From Aporhodopirellula aestuarii (GTDB lineage Bacteria; Planctomycetota; Planctomycetia; Pirellulales; Pirellulaceae), in NCBI RefSeq assembly GCF_023701485.1, contig NZ_JAMQBK010000024.1, positions 62,001-126,000 of the forward strand: a stretch of 64,000 nt of DNA, given 5' to 3'. Below, in pieces: positions 16,811 through 26,298 of the stretch. Each line of letters starts with the position of its first letter. The first letter of the stretch is position 1. Position numbers and translations under genes: made by a program. The notes under the pieces are model-generated. The model saw nothing but the letters and a program-made list of their open reading frames with translations, was not told the DNA's origin and searched no databases.

Positions 16811-19800
16811 TCAGTTGAAATCAGAACTGTTCGAGCCTTCGCGTACCAGCCGGTCGATCATGCCGATCATCACTTTGCTGTCGACCGGTTTGGTGGTGTA
16901 GTCAGTGCAACCGGCAGCAAGACACTCGTCTCGGTCTTCTTTCATCGCGTTGGCGGTCAAGGCAATGATGGGAAGCTTGCAACCAAACTGCCGTAGTTCA
17001 GCGACTGCCTCGTAGCCGTCCATCACTGGCATCTGCATGTCCATTACGATGATGTCTACTTCCGGTGCATCCTCGGCGGTAACGAAGTCGACCGCTTCTC
17101 GCCCATTGGTTGCCGTGTGTACGGTTCCGCCAGCTTTTTCAACGAAGTGTTGAGCGAGATAGCGAATGTCACGTCGGTCATCGACGATGAGCACGCTGCA
17201 GGAAATTTGCGGATCGTCGCTCGCCGCGTCCAACGGCGTTTCGCGGTTCAGATTGGGTTCAATGAGTTGCGTTTCGTTTTGCACGTTCAGCACTAAACTG
17301 AAACGGCTGCCCTCACCGGGTTGGCTGTCGGCTGTAATTTCGCCGCCAAGCGAGTAAGCGAGACGACGACAGATGGTCAAGCCAAGACCTGTCCCGCCAG
17401 CGGAGCGGGTTGTGGTGGCATCGGCCTGCGTGAACGGTTCAAACAGCGAATCCAGCTTATCCTCGGCAATGCCCAGCCCCGTGTCGATCACATCAAAGTG
17501 CATCGTTTGGTCGGACTGGTCGTAGCGAATCACAAATCGAACTTCACCGTCATCGGTGAACTTAATTGCATTGCCAACCAAGTTTAAAAGCACCTGCCTC
17601 AGTCGGACCGGATCGGTGTCGATCATCTCGGGAACAGGTCCGTCAAATTCGATCTTCAACGGCAATCGTTTTTCGGCCGCTCGCACGTCCATCAATGATC
17701 GAACTTCACCCACGATCGCATCGGGCCGCACCGGTCGCGATGCGACTTCCATCTTGCCGGCGTCAATCTTCGACAAGTCCAAAATGTCATTGATGATATA
17801 CAACAAGTGCCGACCGTTACGGCGGATCGTATCGACGACCGACAAGTTGTCAGGATCTTTCAGGTGATCGTTGAGGATATCAGCGTGACCCAAGATGGCC
17901 GCCATGGGCGTTCGGATTTCGTGCGACATGTTGGCCAGAAATTCACCACGTGATCGGTTCGCGGCTTCGGCCTCGTCGCGTGCTTGAGCGAGTCGTTCGC
18001 GCTGTTTGTGCTGATCGGTGAAATCAAGTACGGCCACGACCGTGTTGCGAGCGACTTGCTTCCCTTTCACAGTTCTGTAGTAGACGCGTTTGGAGGCGCG
18101 GACCCAGCGGACTTCGCCATCGGGGAGTAGCACTCGATGCTCAAATGAACTGACGCGTTCATCGGGATCTTGGATAAAACGGTCAATTTCTGCGACCAGT
18201 CCCTCACGCTCTTCCGGGTGAAACCGATCGTGAATCTCGTTGCGTGATACCGCTTCACCGGACGGCAGACCAAACGTTTTGGCCGCGATGTCATCGAGGA
18301 CCGCTTGGTTGGTTTTGTAGTCGACTTCGATAACCCCAATCTTTGCCAAGTTAATGGCCAGTCTCGCGCGACCTTCGCTAATCTCCAACCGCTGAAACGC
18401 AGTCGTCGTGTCAGTGATATCACGGGCAACCCCGGCCACACGATTGATTGATCCGTCGGACTCGCGGATTGCGTTGGCTTTGTCGGCAATCCAGCGGGTT
18501 TCGCCTTCGCGAACGATGCGATACTCAACTTCAAAAGGTCCTACGTCGGGCTCGCTAATGAATCGTTCGAACGCCCTGCTAACCCGCTCCCGGTCGTCGA
18601 CGTGAATCGCTTCGGACCAATGCCGGGCGTCTTCCAATAGATCTTTGGCTTTGCGTCCCCACAACTTCTCGTACGCGGGACTGACGTAAAGCACACGCTC
18701 GGGATCAATCTGCGTGATCCAGAACACGTAGTCCGATACCTCCGCAATCTGCCGCAAACGTTCCTCGCTGGTCGACAACTCCAACTGCATCCGTCGCAGA
18801 TCCGTCACGTCTTCGACGACCGAGTTGACACCGATCACTTCAGCATCGTCGGCATGTTTGTCGAACACCGGATGGTAGCTGACGCGATATTTGTGCAGTT
18901 TTTCATCAGCATGGGTCTGTCCGATGACCTCCAAATCGTCGATCGGCTTGCCCGTTGCAAAGACCTGCTCGTAGCACTGCTCAACTCCCTCCACCAATGG
19001 CTCGGGTAAAACATCCCGCAGCGTTTTACCGATCGTGTCTTCGACCGACACGCCGTTCACCTCCGCCAGCCGACGATTGATGCTCCGGTAGGTGCGATCC
19101 TTGGCGATGAAGGACAAACCGATTGGCGTGGCTTCGTAGATGGTTTCCAGTTCGGCCAAACGAGTTTGTGCGATCTGTTTGCTACGCTTGAGATCGGTGA
19201 CGTCGGAGAACGTCATCACGACCCCGCGAATATGATTGTCTTCGGTGCGATAGGGCTGCAGCCGGCCGAGAAAACTCTTTGCATCGGTCGTTGCAACGTC
19301 ACACTGACGCGGCTGGAGTGATTCGAGAACCTCACGAGCCAACTGGAACAATTCATCGGTGTTGAAGTCGGCACGAACGTCCAGCAGAGGACGCCCGTTG
19401 TCCGATGGAATCAAGTGGAACAGATCGGTCGCTGATGGAGTGAAGCGGCGGATGCGGAAATGGGTGTCGATGAACACCGTCGGCAAATGCGTACTCAGCA
19501 GCAAGTTGTTGAGGTCATCGGTAGTGTCCTGCAACTGATGCAGCTTGATTTCCAACTGGTTGTTCAGCGTGACCAATTCTTCGTTGAGTGATTGCAGTTC
19601 TTCTTTTGACGTTTCTAGCTCTTCGTTGCCGGCCTGCAGTTCCTCGTTGACCGCCATGGACTCTTCGTTAGCCGCCTGCAACTCCTCGTTGGCCGTTTCG
19701 AGATCTTCGATCGTCGTGGATAACTGTTGGCGAGTTGTATCGAGCTCGTGAGACAGCTCGCTGTTTTCGAATCTCAAGGACTCAATCAAAGCGTCCTTGT

Positions 19801-21769
19801 CGTCTGCTTCGACATCAAACTTGGCCGCTAGCTGCGCGGAATTTGGTTTGGATTGGGGTGGCGCGGGAACATCGGTTGGTGTTGAGCTGCCTGAGATATC
19901 CGCTGGCATGAACGAGAGCAACACCGCACCGTCTTGTCCTCGCAGCGGTCGCGCCACCAACCGGACGGGATAGTATTTTCCGTCTCGGCGTACGCGTCCA
20001 TCGACGGTGTGCGTATCAAACGAATCGCGAACCCTGCGTAGCAGCGGCCGAACTTTGCTCCGCAGACCTTCGCGGACCATGTCCAGAATGAGCGGTGGTG
20101 GACCACCAAGTTCACCAACTCCGGTTTGCAAGTACTGGTCGATCTGTCCTTGCAGGTACGTCGCCCGGTCGTCGACGTTGACCACGGCGACGCCCATCTT
20201 CGCTTCACGAATCATCTGCCGCTGGACAAGCGTCGCCAGATTGCCACGTCGCTGATCCGTCTCCCTCCTTGTCGGCCGGGTCTCGGTCATCGAAGGCGGC
20301 GGATCGTTGTCCCGCTCGATCGGCGGCATCGCCGCCGTTGCGGTCCGTTTGAATAATCGCCATCGTTTGTCAATCGCCGTGAAGTGACGCGATGCATCAC
20401 CCGTCGATTCGCTGCTGCCCAAGAAGAGTCCGCCGCCTTCTTTGAGTGCAAACTGAAAAACATCGAGCACACGCCGCTGGGCCGGCCGGTCGAGGTAGAT
20501 AAGCAGGTTTCGGCAGACGATCAGATCAAGCTGCGAGAATGGCGGATGTGACAGCACGTTCTGCTCAGCGAAAACGATGGTTTCCCGCAGTCGTCGTGAG
20601 ACTTGGTAGTGATTGCCTTCTTTGTGAAAGAAGTGCTGCAGTCGCGTCGAGGTCAAATCGGCCACGACCGATTCGGGATACAGTCCTTCGCGGGCCGTCG
20701 AAAGTGCCTCGGTCGAGATGTCGGTCGCAAAGATTTGAAACGAGGGTCGTTTTGGCGCGGTGTCCGCATTTTCATGACACAACATTGCCAGCGAATAAAC
20801 CTCTTCGCCGCTCGCGCACCCGGCACACCAAATCCGAATCGGCCGCGAATCCTCACTGGCCTTGATCATCGGTCCCAGTAGAGTTTTTTGCAGCGAATCC
20901 CATGCATCCGGGTTACGAAAGAATTTTGTCACGCCGATCAGCAGATCCGACTTCAGGCTGGCGGCTTCTTTCTTGTCGTCCTTCAGCAGATGCAGGTAAT
21001 CCTCCATCGATGTGAGCTGCTTTAGCCCCATGCGACGCCGAACACGGCGGGTCATCGTGTTGCGGCGATAGCGGCGAAAGTCGGTGCCGGAATTTTCCTT
21101 CAGGTGTGTGATAATCGCTTCGAGTTGATCACGGTGTTGAATGGATTCTTGCGCCGACAGCAAACTGTGCTCGCGAGCATGCTGGACGTAACTCACCAAT
21201 CGATGACCGATCTGTTCCGCCGTCAGCGTGAAGTCGACCTGCAAGGCGTTGATCGCGCTTTGCGGCATACCGATGTGTTCGGCGTCGTGCGGATCTTGGG
21301 CGACGGTCAAACCGCCACACATTTTGATCTCTTTCAAACCTGCGGTGCCGTCGGTACCCGTGCCTGAAAGCACGACGCCGACAGCGTATTCGCATAGATC
21401 TTCGGCCAACGACCGAAAGAAGTAGTCAATCGACATTCGTGCCCCGCGTTCTTCCGTCGGCTGCGTCAGCTTTAGAACGCATTTGTCGATCAACAGATAC
21501 TTGCCAGGCGGAATGACGTAGACGTACCCGTCTTCGATCTCGGTATCCTCAGTGACTTCCTGAACATGCAAGGAAGTCTTCCGCTGCAGAATCTCCGTCA
21601 GTGCACTGTCATGCGTTGGATCCAGGTGTTGAATGATCACAAACGCCATCGGAGGATCGTTCGGCAGACTGGACAACATCCGCATCAACGCATCAAGACC
21701 TCCGGCGGAGGCGCCCACACCAACAACCACCGGGCGTTCGTGGGAAGATTCGTCTTGTTTGTCGTTCAC
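16811..21769 (-). CDS. CheB-CheR-PAS hybrid histidine kinase with receiver
   Basis: A 1652-residue multidomain signalling protein, GTG start overlapping the upstream HTH gene. The order is CheB methylesterase (about 5-190; GVGASAGGLDAL with the active Ser, QHLDPTHDSAL with the His, SGTGTDGTAGLKEI with the Asp), CheR methyltransferase (about 215-490; GCASGEEVYSLAM SAM loop near 320), PAS-like segment, long coiled coil (about 660-755), four further PAS/PAC units (about 765-1265), HisKA (NMSHEIRTPM, His near 1283), HATPase (NLVGNAIKF, DTGLGI) and a C-terminal receiver (IIVMDMQMPVMDG, phospho-Asp near 1575). All catalytic residues look intact. There is no membrane segment, so it is a cytosolic sensor. 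Such proteins are frequent in planctomycete chromosomes; its place inside a prophage packaging module is odd. Confidence 0.95.
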   Translation of the reverse strand: MNDKQDESSHERPVVVGVGASAGGLDALMRMLSSLPNDPPMAFVIIQHLDPTHDSALTEILQRKTSLHVQEVTEDTEIEDGYVYVIPPGKYLLIDKCVLKLTQPTEERGARMSIDYFFRSLAEDLCEYAVGVVLSGTGTDGTAGLKEIKMCGGLTVAQDPHDAEHIGMPQSAINALQVDFTLTAEQIGHRLVSYVQHAREHSLLSAQESIQHRDQLEAIITHLKENSGTDFRRYRRNTMTRRVRRRMGLKQLTSMEDYLHLLKDDKKEAASLKSDLLIGVTKFFRNPDAWDSLQKTLLGPMIKASEDSRPIRIWCAGCASGEEVYSLAMLCHENADTAPKRPSFQIFATDISTEALSTAREGLYPESVVADLTSTRLQHFFHKEGNHYQVSRRLRETIVFAEQNVLSHPPFSQLDLIVCRNLLIYLDRPAQRRVLDVFQFALKEGGGLFLGSSESTGDASRHFTAIDKRWRLFKRTATAAMPPIERDNDPPPSMTETRPTRRETDQRRGNLATLVQRQMIREAKMGVAVVNVDDRATYLQGQIDQYLQTGVGELGGPPPLILDMVREGLRSKVRPLLRRVRDSFDTHTVDGRVRRDGKYYPVRLVARPLRGQDGAVLLSFMPADISGSSTPTDVPAPPQSKPNSAQLAAKFDVEADDKDALIESLRFENSELSHELDTTRQQLSTTIEDLETANEELQAANEESMAVNEELQAGNEELETSKEELQSLNEELVTLNNQLEIKLHQLQDTTDDLNNLLLSTHLPTVFIDTHFRIRRFTPSATDLFHLIPSDNGRPLLDVRADFNTDELFQLAREVLESLQPRQCDVATTDAKSFLGRLQPYRTEDNHIRGVVMTFSDVTDLKRSKQIAQTRLAELETIYEATPIGLSFIAKDRTYRSINRRLAEVNGVSVEDTIGKTLRDVLPEPLVEGVEQCYEQVFATGKPIDDLEVIGQTHADEKLHKYRVSYHPVFDKHADDAEVIGVNSVVEDVTDLRRMQLELSTSEERLRQIAEVSDYVFWITQIDPERVLYVSPAYEKLWGRKAKDLLEDARHWSEAIHVDDRERVSRAFERFISEPDVGPFEVEYRIVREGETRWIADKANAIRESDGSINRVAGVARDITDTTTAFQRLEISEGRARLAINLAKIGVIEVDYKTNQAVLDDIAAKTFGLPSGEAVSRNEIHDRFHPEEREGLVAEIDRFIQDPDERVSSFEHRVLLPDGEVRWVRASKRVYYRTVKGKQVARNTVVAVLDFTDQHKQRERLAQARDEAEAANRSRGEFLANMSHEIRTPMAAILGHADILNDHLKDPDNLSVVDTIRRNGRHLLYIINDILDLSKIDAGKMEVASRPVRPDAIVGEVRSLMDVRAAEKRLPLKIEFDGPVPEMIDTDPVRLRQVLLNLVGNAIKFTDDGEVRFVIRYDQSDQTMHFDVIDTGLGIAEDKLDSLFEPFTQADATTTRSAGGTGLGLTICRRLAYSLGGEITADSQPGEGSRFSLVLNVQNETQLIEPNLNRETPLDAASDDPQISCSVLIVDDRRDIRYLAQHFVEKAGGTVHTATNGREAVDFVTAEDAPEVDIIVMDMQMPVMDGYEAVAELRQFGCKLPIIALTANAMKEDRDECLAAGCTDYTTKPVDSKVMIGMIDRLVREGSNSSDFN

Positions 21770-21999
21770 GAATTTTCCTCGCGTTCTTTGAGACGCCGCT
21801 TGATGAATGCTTCAATGTCTTTGGAGCGGTAGTAGCGGTAGCCAGTTAGCGGATGCCGCTGAGCAACCAAGGTGCCCGATCGATCCCAATTGCGCAGCGT
21901 CTCGGTCGTCACGCCACACATTGTTGCCGCTTCGGCGATCTTCAGCAGACCCTTCAGTTGCTCTACTCTTTCCTGCACGTTCGTTGACACGGCCAACAC
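21766..21999 (-). CDS. MerR-type/excisionase-like HTH protein
   Basis: A 77-residue protein. The sequence 'LLKIAEAATMCGVTTETLRNWDRSGTLVAQRHPLTGYRYYRSKDIEAFI' is a MerR-superfamily winged helix (the 'TLRNWDRSG', 'RYY' and 'DIEAFI' pattern) with no effector domain. Similar short proteins serve as DNA-binding regulators or recombination directionality factors. It overlaps the hybrid kinase start (GTGA), so the two are co-translated. It may regulate the cassette promoter or be linked to its mobility. Confidence 0.85.
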   Translation of the reverse strand: MLAVSTNVQERVEQLKGLLKIAEAATMCGVTTETLRNWDRSGTLVAQRHPLTGYRYYRSKDIEAFIKRRLKEREENS

Positions 22000-22470
22000 T
22001 CCAAAACCTTACAAAAACCAAATTGCAAACAAAGGATAATCGATTTGGCGAAGGGCTAACAGACGTTTTGGGCTGCGTCGGCACTCCGATTCTCTTTTGA
22101 AACGCTAATCCGGCCATTCAACGAGGACTACAAACTTACTTTTTGAACACTCGCGATCGCTAACAAGTGCGCGTCGGACCTAGACGAAAAAAGCCAGCAT
22201 TGAGCTGAATCGGGTGGATCTTTGTCGTTGAGATGGACCAGGAAAAAAATGAGGCCGCGGCATGTTGGAAAAGCACACGTATCGCTAGCAATGACGTCAG
22301 CTCGCTACCCGGGGGTTCAATTACCGGGCATTTCGAAGTCGAAGGAGTCTTATCGTGTCAGACCTAACCACTCCGTTGCAGCGGGTTTCTGCCGATTCTC
22401 TTCGGTGCCCCGGTGGCCGACACCGGGCGCTCCGGTTTTCTTGACTGCAGCGCTCTACCGAACGGTGGAG
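22000..22470. other. Non-coding stretch upstream of the sensor cassette
   Basis: These 470 bases separate the terminase stop from the HTH start. They hold the right inverted repeat (22386-22425) and must contain a promoter if the cassette has one of its own. ORFs here have no protein-like pattern. The base composition is visibly more AT-rich near 22010-22160 than in the phage genes, consistent with a regulatory region. Confidence 0.5.
22386..22425. repeat. Inverted repeat, right copy, flanking sensor cassette
   Basis: Reverse complement of 16678-16717 with two mismatches in 40. It lies 46 bases after the terminase stop codon. The two copies are 5.7 kb apart and in opposite orientation, so they could be terminal repeats of a non-autonomous element, recombination sites, or two copies of a dispersed intergenic repeat. 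Confidence 0.75.
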
Positions 22471-24729
22471 CTAGCTTCGTTTTCTGCGTTGAAGCTCTTT
22501 GAAACTAACCCGTCCTCTTTTTGGTGCGAATGGTCGATCGGTTCCAAATAACAACGCTCCCTGCATCGACGCGGCGACAGCGGTTCCGACTAGGCAGTCG
22601 AGCCAGTGGTTGTCGGGTTGCTCGGGGCGGGCTTTCCATTCGTCGACGGTTCGGCCGCGGCCTTCGGTTTTGATGAAGTACTCGGCGGTGATTTGCTCGG
22701 CGAACATGCGGTGTTGCTCGGCGCGGTCGCCGAAGACGGAGAGGCAGCCTCGGTCGCCCATGGCGACGGCGAGTCGGGCGTGGGTGAAGGACTTCCACCA
22801 GTTTGTGTCGTAGATGACGTGCCGGATGGCTCGTTTGCCGTGGACCGAGGGGACTCGCCAGTTGAGGCCGACGCGATCACCGGGCCGGCGTTTGTATTCG
22901 CTAAAGGGGCTGGACGATGCTCCAACGAAGCGTCCGTGGGAGGGAAGCAGGATCGAGGCGTGAGGGCTTTGTCGGCAGAATTGGTAGACGACGTTGGTGG
23001 AGTGGCCCCAGTTGGCGTCGATGAGGCAACGTTCGATTTTCATTGCCGCGCCGTCGTCGCGTTGCCATTCTCGGCCAAGTAAGTCGGTGGTCAGCTTTTC
23101 CATGCCGGCGTAGAGCGAGCCTTCGAGCCCGGTGCCTTCGGTGGCGAGCGTGTACCTCGCGTCGCGGAGTGTGAAGTAGGAACGTTTCTGGTCGGGGAAG
23201 GATCCATAGTCGACGACGTAGCCGGTGAAATCGTCTTCCCAGGCGGCGACGACGTAGAAGAGCAGTTTGCCTTGGACGTCGATGAACGCGGTGAGGTGGT
23301 TGGCGGCGATGGGAATGCAGCACCGGTTCATTCCGTTGAACTTTTGCGCGACTTGCTCGGCGGTGAGTTGGTCGGCATCGACGGTTTCGGCCGGCAACGG
23401 TTCGTTTTGATATTCGGCGAAGAACGCGGCTTCGTCTTGAAGCTTCAAGTTCATCGCGTGCTGGATCGCGGACAACTCGTCGTGGTTGAAACGCTCTTTC
23501 CATGCGACGTCGGCACCTTCGTCCATCGCAGCCTTGTTCTTGCGATAGAACTCGGTGCCGGCCGCTCCGCCATCGCCGGCTCGCAAACCTTCGCTGCGGA
23601 TCTCGGCGTAGCGTTCCCACAGGGTTTCGTTGGTTGGGAACGAGTTGACCATTCGCGTTCGCGAGCCGTTCCACTCGGGATGCTTGTCGCGGTCGAGGAT
23701 GTTGTCGGCCATGTCGCCGGGGCGAATGACCGTGCACGGCATGATGCCGGAGATCTTTTTGCCAGGGCCAGCGAGCCCGAGCACCGCGCCGGCGAGTATC
23801 GCTTCGCGGTTGGCACATTGCGATAGCGAACGAGCAGACTCGTCGGTTTGCGGATCGTCGAGGACGACCAACGATGGCCGGACCGTTTTGCCGTCGGGCC
23901 GTTTGAACTTCATCCCGCGGATTCGGCCGGTGAGGCCAGCGACTTTGATGATTGCACCGCTCGCTTTGCTGCCTTCGATGCTGGGGAGGACGACTTCTTT
24001 CGCGGTCCAGCCGATTTGCGTGCGTTTTCCTTGGTGGAGTTGTCCGTTGGCTCGGTTGGCTATGCCGTCGAGTGCTTGAATCGGAAAGCAAACCTCGGGG
24101 TAGTCGGCCAGTAGTAGGTCGTTGCCGTCTAGTTCGGTCTTGATGGATTCGAGCATGTCGCAGGCGTGGCCTTCGTCGCTGCCGATCAAGCAAACGAAAT
24201 CGCGATAGCCGTTAAGCACCGCCCAGATACAGGCGACTTCGGCGAGCGAACTCTTGCCGCTACCGCGAGCCATCGCCAGCGAAAACAAACCGCCTCGAAC
24301 GACGGCTTCTTCGATTTTGTTGATGACGGCGATGTGGTCCGGCGACCAGGAGAGATGAAACGTCAGCGAAAAGTAGGCTTCGCAAAAGTATCGGAAACTG
24401 TCGGCGGCTTTTGATTTACGTTCACCGTCGGCGACCGGTGGCAGTTCTCCGATGTCCCGGCCGGCCAGTGACTTCGCTGCGTTTCGTTCCCGCGAGTAGT
24501 CCTTGTGCTTTTCGTAGGCATCGGTGTCGTCAGCTTTGGGTCGGTGTCGGTCTTCGATTAGCAGGCCGGCGAACTTCAGCAAGTGAACGCTCTTGCCGTC
24601 ACCGATGCGAAGACCTGCTCGCGTTCGATAACGGTGGAGTTGTCGTTCGTTGATGACTTCGCCGAGCGACGTGCTGTTGAGTAGCCGGCAACACTCGCTC
24701 GGTCGAAGTTTCGCTGGGTCAAGTTGCAC
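22471..24729 (-). CDS. Phage large terminase subunit
   Basis: A 752-residue protein from the GTG at 24729, which is preceded by AGGAG and overlaps the end of the upstream small gene. A longer reading (to 24810) lies wholly in that gene. The ATPase has Walker A ARGSGKSS (near residue 155) and Walker B LVVLDDPQTDE (near 290). The C-terminal half carries the nuclease fold with acidic residues ('TAFIDVQGK', 'CLIDANWG', 'NHWLDCLVG'). It cuts and packages DNA into the prohead through the portal. An N-terminal extension of about 120 residues before the ATPase may replace a separate small subunit in DNA recognition. Confidence 0.93.
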   Translation of the reverse strand: MQLDPAKLRPSECCRLLNSTSLGEVINERQLHRYRTRAGLRIGDGKSVHLLKFAGLLIEDRHRPKADDTDAYEKHKDYSRERNAAKSLAGRDIGELPPVADGERKSKAADSFRYFCEAYFSLTFHLSWSPDHIAVINKIEEAVVRGGLFSLAMARGSGKSSLAEVACIWAVLNGYRDFVCLIGSDEGHACDMLESIKTELDGNDLLLADYPEVCFPIQALDGIANRANGQLHQGKRTQIGWTAKEVVLPSIEGSKASGAIIKVAGLTGRIRGMKFKRPDGKTVRPSLVVLDDPQTDESARSLSQCANREAILAGAVLGLAGPGKKISGIMPCTVIRPGDMADNILDRDKHPEWNGSRTRMVNSFPTNETLWERYAEIRSEGLRAGDGGAAGTEFYRKNKAAMDEGADVAWKERFNHDELSAIQHAMNLKLQDEAAFFAEYQNEPLPAETVDADQLTAEQVAQKFNGMNRCCIPIAANHLTAFIDVQGKLLFYVVAAWEDDFTGYVVDYGSFPDQKRSYFTLRDARYTLATEGTGLEGSLYAGMEKLTTDLLGREWQRDDGAAMKIERCLIDANWGHSTNVVYQFCRQSPHASILLPSHGRFVGASSSPFSEYKRRPGDRVGLNWRVPSVHGKRAIRHVIYDTNWWKSFTHARLAVAMGDRGCLSVFGDRAEQHRMFAEQITAEYFIKTEGRGRTVDEWKARPEQPDNHWLDCLVGTAVAASMQGALLFGTDRPFAPKRGRVSFKELQRRKRS

Positions 24730-24925
24730 GTCGTGTCTCCTGGAGTAGCCACGCGACGTAGGCGACCACGTTGAGCGTTCCGTCAGAGTTGGTTGGTGCG
24801 CCGGCGGCAACGTCGGCCTCGATTTGCTCCGGCGTGAATCGCGTTTGGCAGGCGTTACTGATCGCGGTCGCGGCGTCTTTGATCGGCAGCGAGTTAATCG
24901 TCACTGCTTTGCGTTTGTCTTCCAT
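24719..24925 (-). CDS. Small phage protein upstream of terminase
   Basis: A 68-residue protein starting MEDKRKAVTINSLPIKDAAT. A helix-turn-helix-like segment 'RFTPEQIEADVAAGAPTN' and a C-terminal 'NVVAYVAWLLQET' are visible. Its stop lies inside the terminase start region, so the two are coupled. It might be a small-terminase-like DNA-recognition protein, but it is short for that and the match is weak. Confidence 0.6.
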   Translation of the reverse strand: MEDKRKAVTINSLPIKDAATAISNACQTRFTPEQIEADVAAGAPTNSDGTLNVVAYVAWLLQETRRAT

Positions 24926-25008
24926 GACTGCTCTTGATTGGAGGGCTTCGCGACACGCCGCACACGTCGACGACTGTCGCGAATGTTTGCATGTTTGGCG
25001 TGGTTAGC

Positions 25009-25073
25009 CGCATGTTTTTGGACGCCACGTTGGGCCAAAACTGGCGGCGTGTTGGCGTCCAAAAAAACATGCG
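25009..25073. repeat. Long imperfect hairpin in the divergent early/late region
   Basis: Arms at 25009-25027 (CGCATGTTTTTGGACGCCA) and 25053-25073 pair almost fully, differing only in the length of the T/A run. The loop is 25 bases. It sits between the divergent late (minus) and early (plus) units, just upstream of the first copy of the four-copy element. It could be an operator, a bidirectional terminator-like structure or a replication element. Confidence 0.6.
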
Positions 25074-25098
25074 AAATCATTCAAAACGTTAGGCAGAC

Positions 25099-25135
25099 TT
25101 CGCTTGATGTGTTCCGAAACCCATGGCTCATGTGT
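25099..25135 (+). promoter_or_regulatory. Four-copy 37 bp element, copy 1
   Basis: The copy has TTCGCTTGATGTGTT, a short variable part, then CATGGCTCATGTGT, ending 64 bases before the amidoligase-like gene. The other copies are at 26299-26333, 27008-27044 and 28390-28426. TTGATG and the later TCATGT lie 18 bases apart, a plausible -35/-10 pair. Confidence 0.65.
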
Positions 25136-25199
25136 CACACGCGGCCGGCAAAACGCCACGCGAAACCCAACCACCTAGCCACCTTTCGGAGACACAACC

Positions 25200-26057
25200 A
25201 TGCACGCCAACGACATCGCCTTCGGTATCGAAATCGAAACTCACCTGCCCGGAAACGACACCACGCCGATCGGTGGATACCACAACGGCTTGCCGGTCGC
25301 TTGGCTGCCCGAAGGCTGGAAAGCAGAACGCGATAGCAGCATCCGCACGCCGGTCGGACGCAAGAACGCCGAGTTCGTATCGCCTATCCTTCGCGGGTAC
25401 GAAGGACTTCAAAACGTAGAACGAGCGGTCGACGCGATCAAAGCACGCGGGGCTCGGGTCAACGAAAGCTGCGGCCTTCACATCACCATCACCTGGAACG
25501 GTGACGCGGCCGCCTTGGCTCGGCTGATAAGCCTGATCGGAAACCACGAACGAGCCATCTACGCTTCGACGGGAACCAAACGACGCGAGCGAAATACCTG
25601 GGCGAAGCAGATCAAGAGCTACGGCAACAAGGACGCAGCAAAACGAAACTGCGAAGCAGACCGCTACCACCTTTTGAACTTGACGCACCTCGCTCGCGGC
25701 CGAAACCGAATCGAGATTCGAGCCTTCGCCGGCACGCTCAACAAAACCAAACTGCTTGGCTACATCCAAATGGTATTGGGCTTGGCCGAACTGGCTTTGA
25801 CCACGCGACGCTGCAGCGGATGGGACTACACCAAGCGACCTGGCACCAAGAGCTGCTGGGACCGCAACGGCGCGGGCGAAGGCGAAACGGAACTGAACCG
25901 CTTGTACTACCGCCTTGGCTGGACCATCGGCTGGCGTAAAGGAGCTCTTCGCACGAAACGATACGGCGAGCTTTCGGCCGGCGAACAAACCTGCGACTGG
26001 AAACCGGTCAAGAAGAAGCTTTTGCAAATGGCTCGCAAGTACGACCAAGCGGTCTAA
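25200..26057 (+). CDS. Amidoligase-like (COOH-NH2 ligase) protein
   Basis: A 285-residue protein. The N-terminal 'DIAFGIEIETHLPG' is the signature of the amidoligase family (Amidoligase_2), ATP-dependent enzymes related to gamma-glutamyl-cysteine and glutamine synthetases. Later blocks 'VNESCGLHITITWNG' and 'ADRYHLLNLTHLARGRNRIEIRAFAGTL' also fit, with the His and Glu/Arg residues expected at the active site. Members are predicted to make amide bonds on peptides or proteins and are common in phages and toxin or peptide-tag clusters. The start follows CGGAGACACAACC. A strong terminator follows the gene, so it is a single-gene unit behind repeat copy 1. Confidence 0.82.
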   Translation: MHANDIAFGIEIETHLPGNDTTPIGGYHNGLPVAWLPEGWKAERDSSIRTPVGRKNAEFVSPILRGYEGLQNVERAVDAIKARGARVNESCGLHITITWNGDAAALARLISLIGNHERAIYASTGTKRRERNTWAKQIKSYGNKDAAKRNCEADRYHLLNLTHLARGRNRIEIRAFAGTLNKTKLLGYIQMVLGLAELALTTRRCSGWDYTKRPGTKSCWDRNGAGEGETELNRLYYRLGWTIGWRKGALRTKRYGELSAGEQTCDWKPVKKKLLQMARKYDQAV

Positions 26058-26084
26058 ACGGCCGGCCAACTTCTTTCCTTCAAC

Positions 26085-26113
26085 GCCGCGGCCTTCACCG
26101 CGGCTTTTCTTTT
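26085..26113 (+). terminator. Rho-independent terminator after amidoligase gene
   Basis: A 7 bp GC stem GCCGCGG/CCGCGGC with a six-base loop is followed by TTTTCTTTT. It begins 27 bases after the amidoligase stop. Confidence 0.85.
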
Positions 26114-26298
26114 GCGCGTTGGTTTCCTTCCGAACCGTTTCCTTCCAAACGTTGGCGTTTTCTGGCGCACGTGTCGCGTCGTTCGCATAAGTAACCCTAA
26201 GGGGCCGAGTGTTTCGAGGACGCCGACACGCGGCCTTTGCGGGGCACGTCGGCGAGATCGAGAAACATGCAAAAAGACTGCAAATTGCAGTGCGAATG

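Noticed and set aside
22901-24193. A 430-codon frame inside the terminase gene
   Set aside because: Arg/Gln/Pro-rich shadow of the terminase in another phase on the same strand. The terminase frame has Walker and nuclease motifs.
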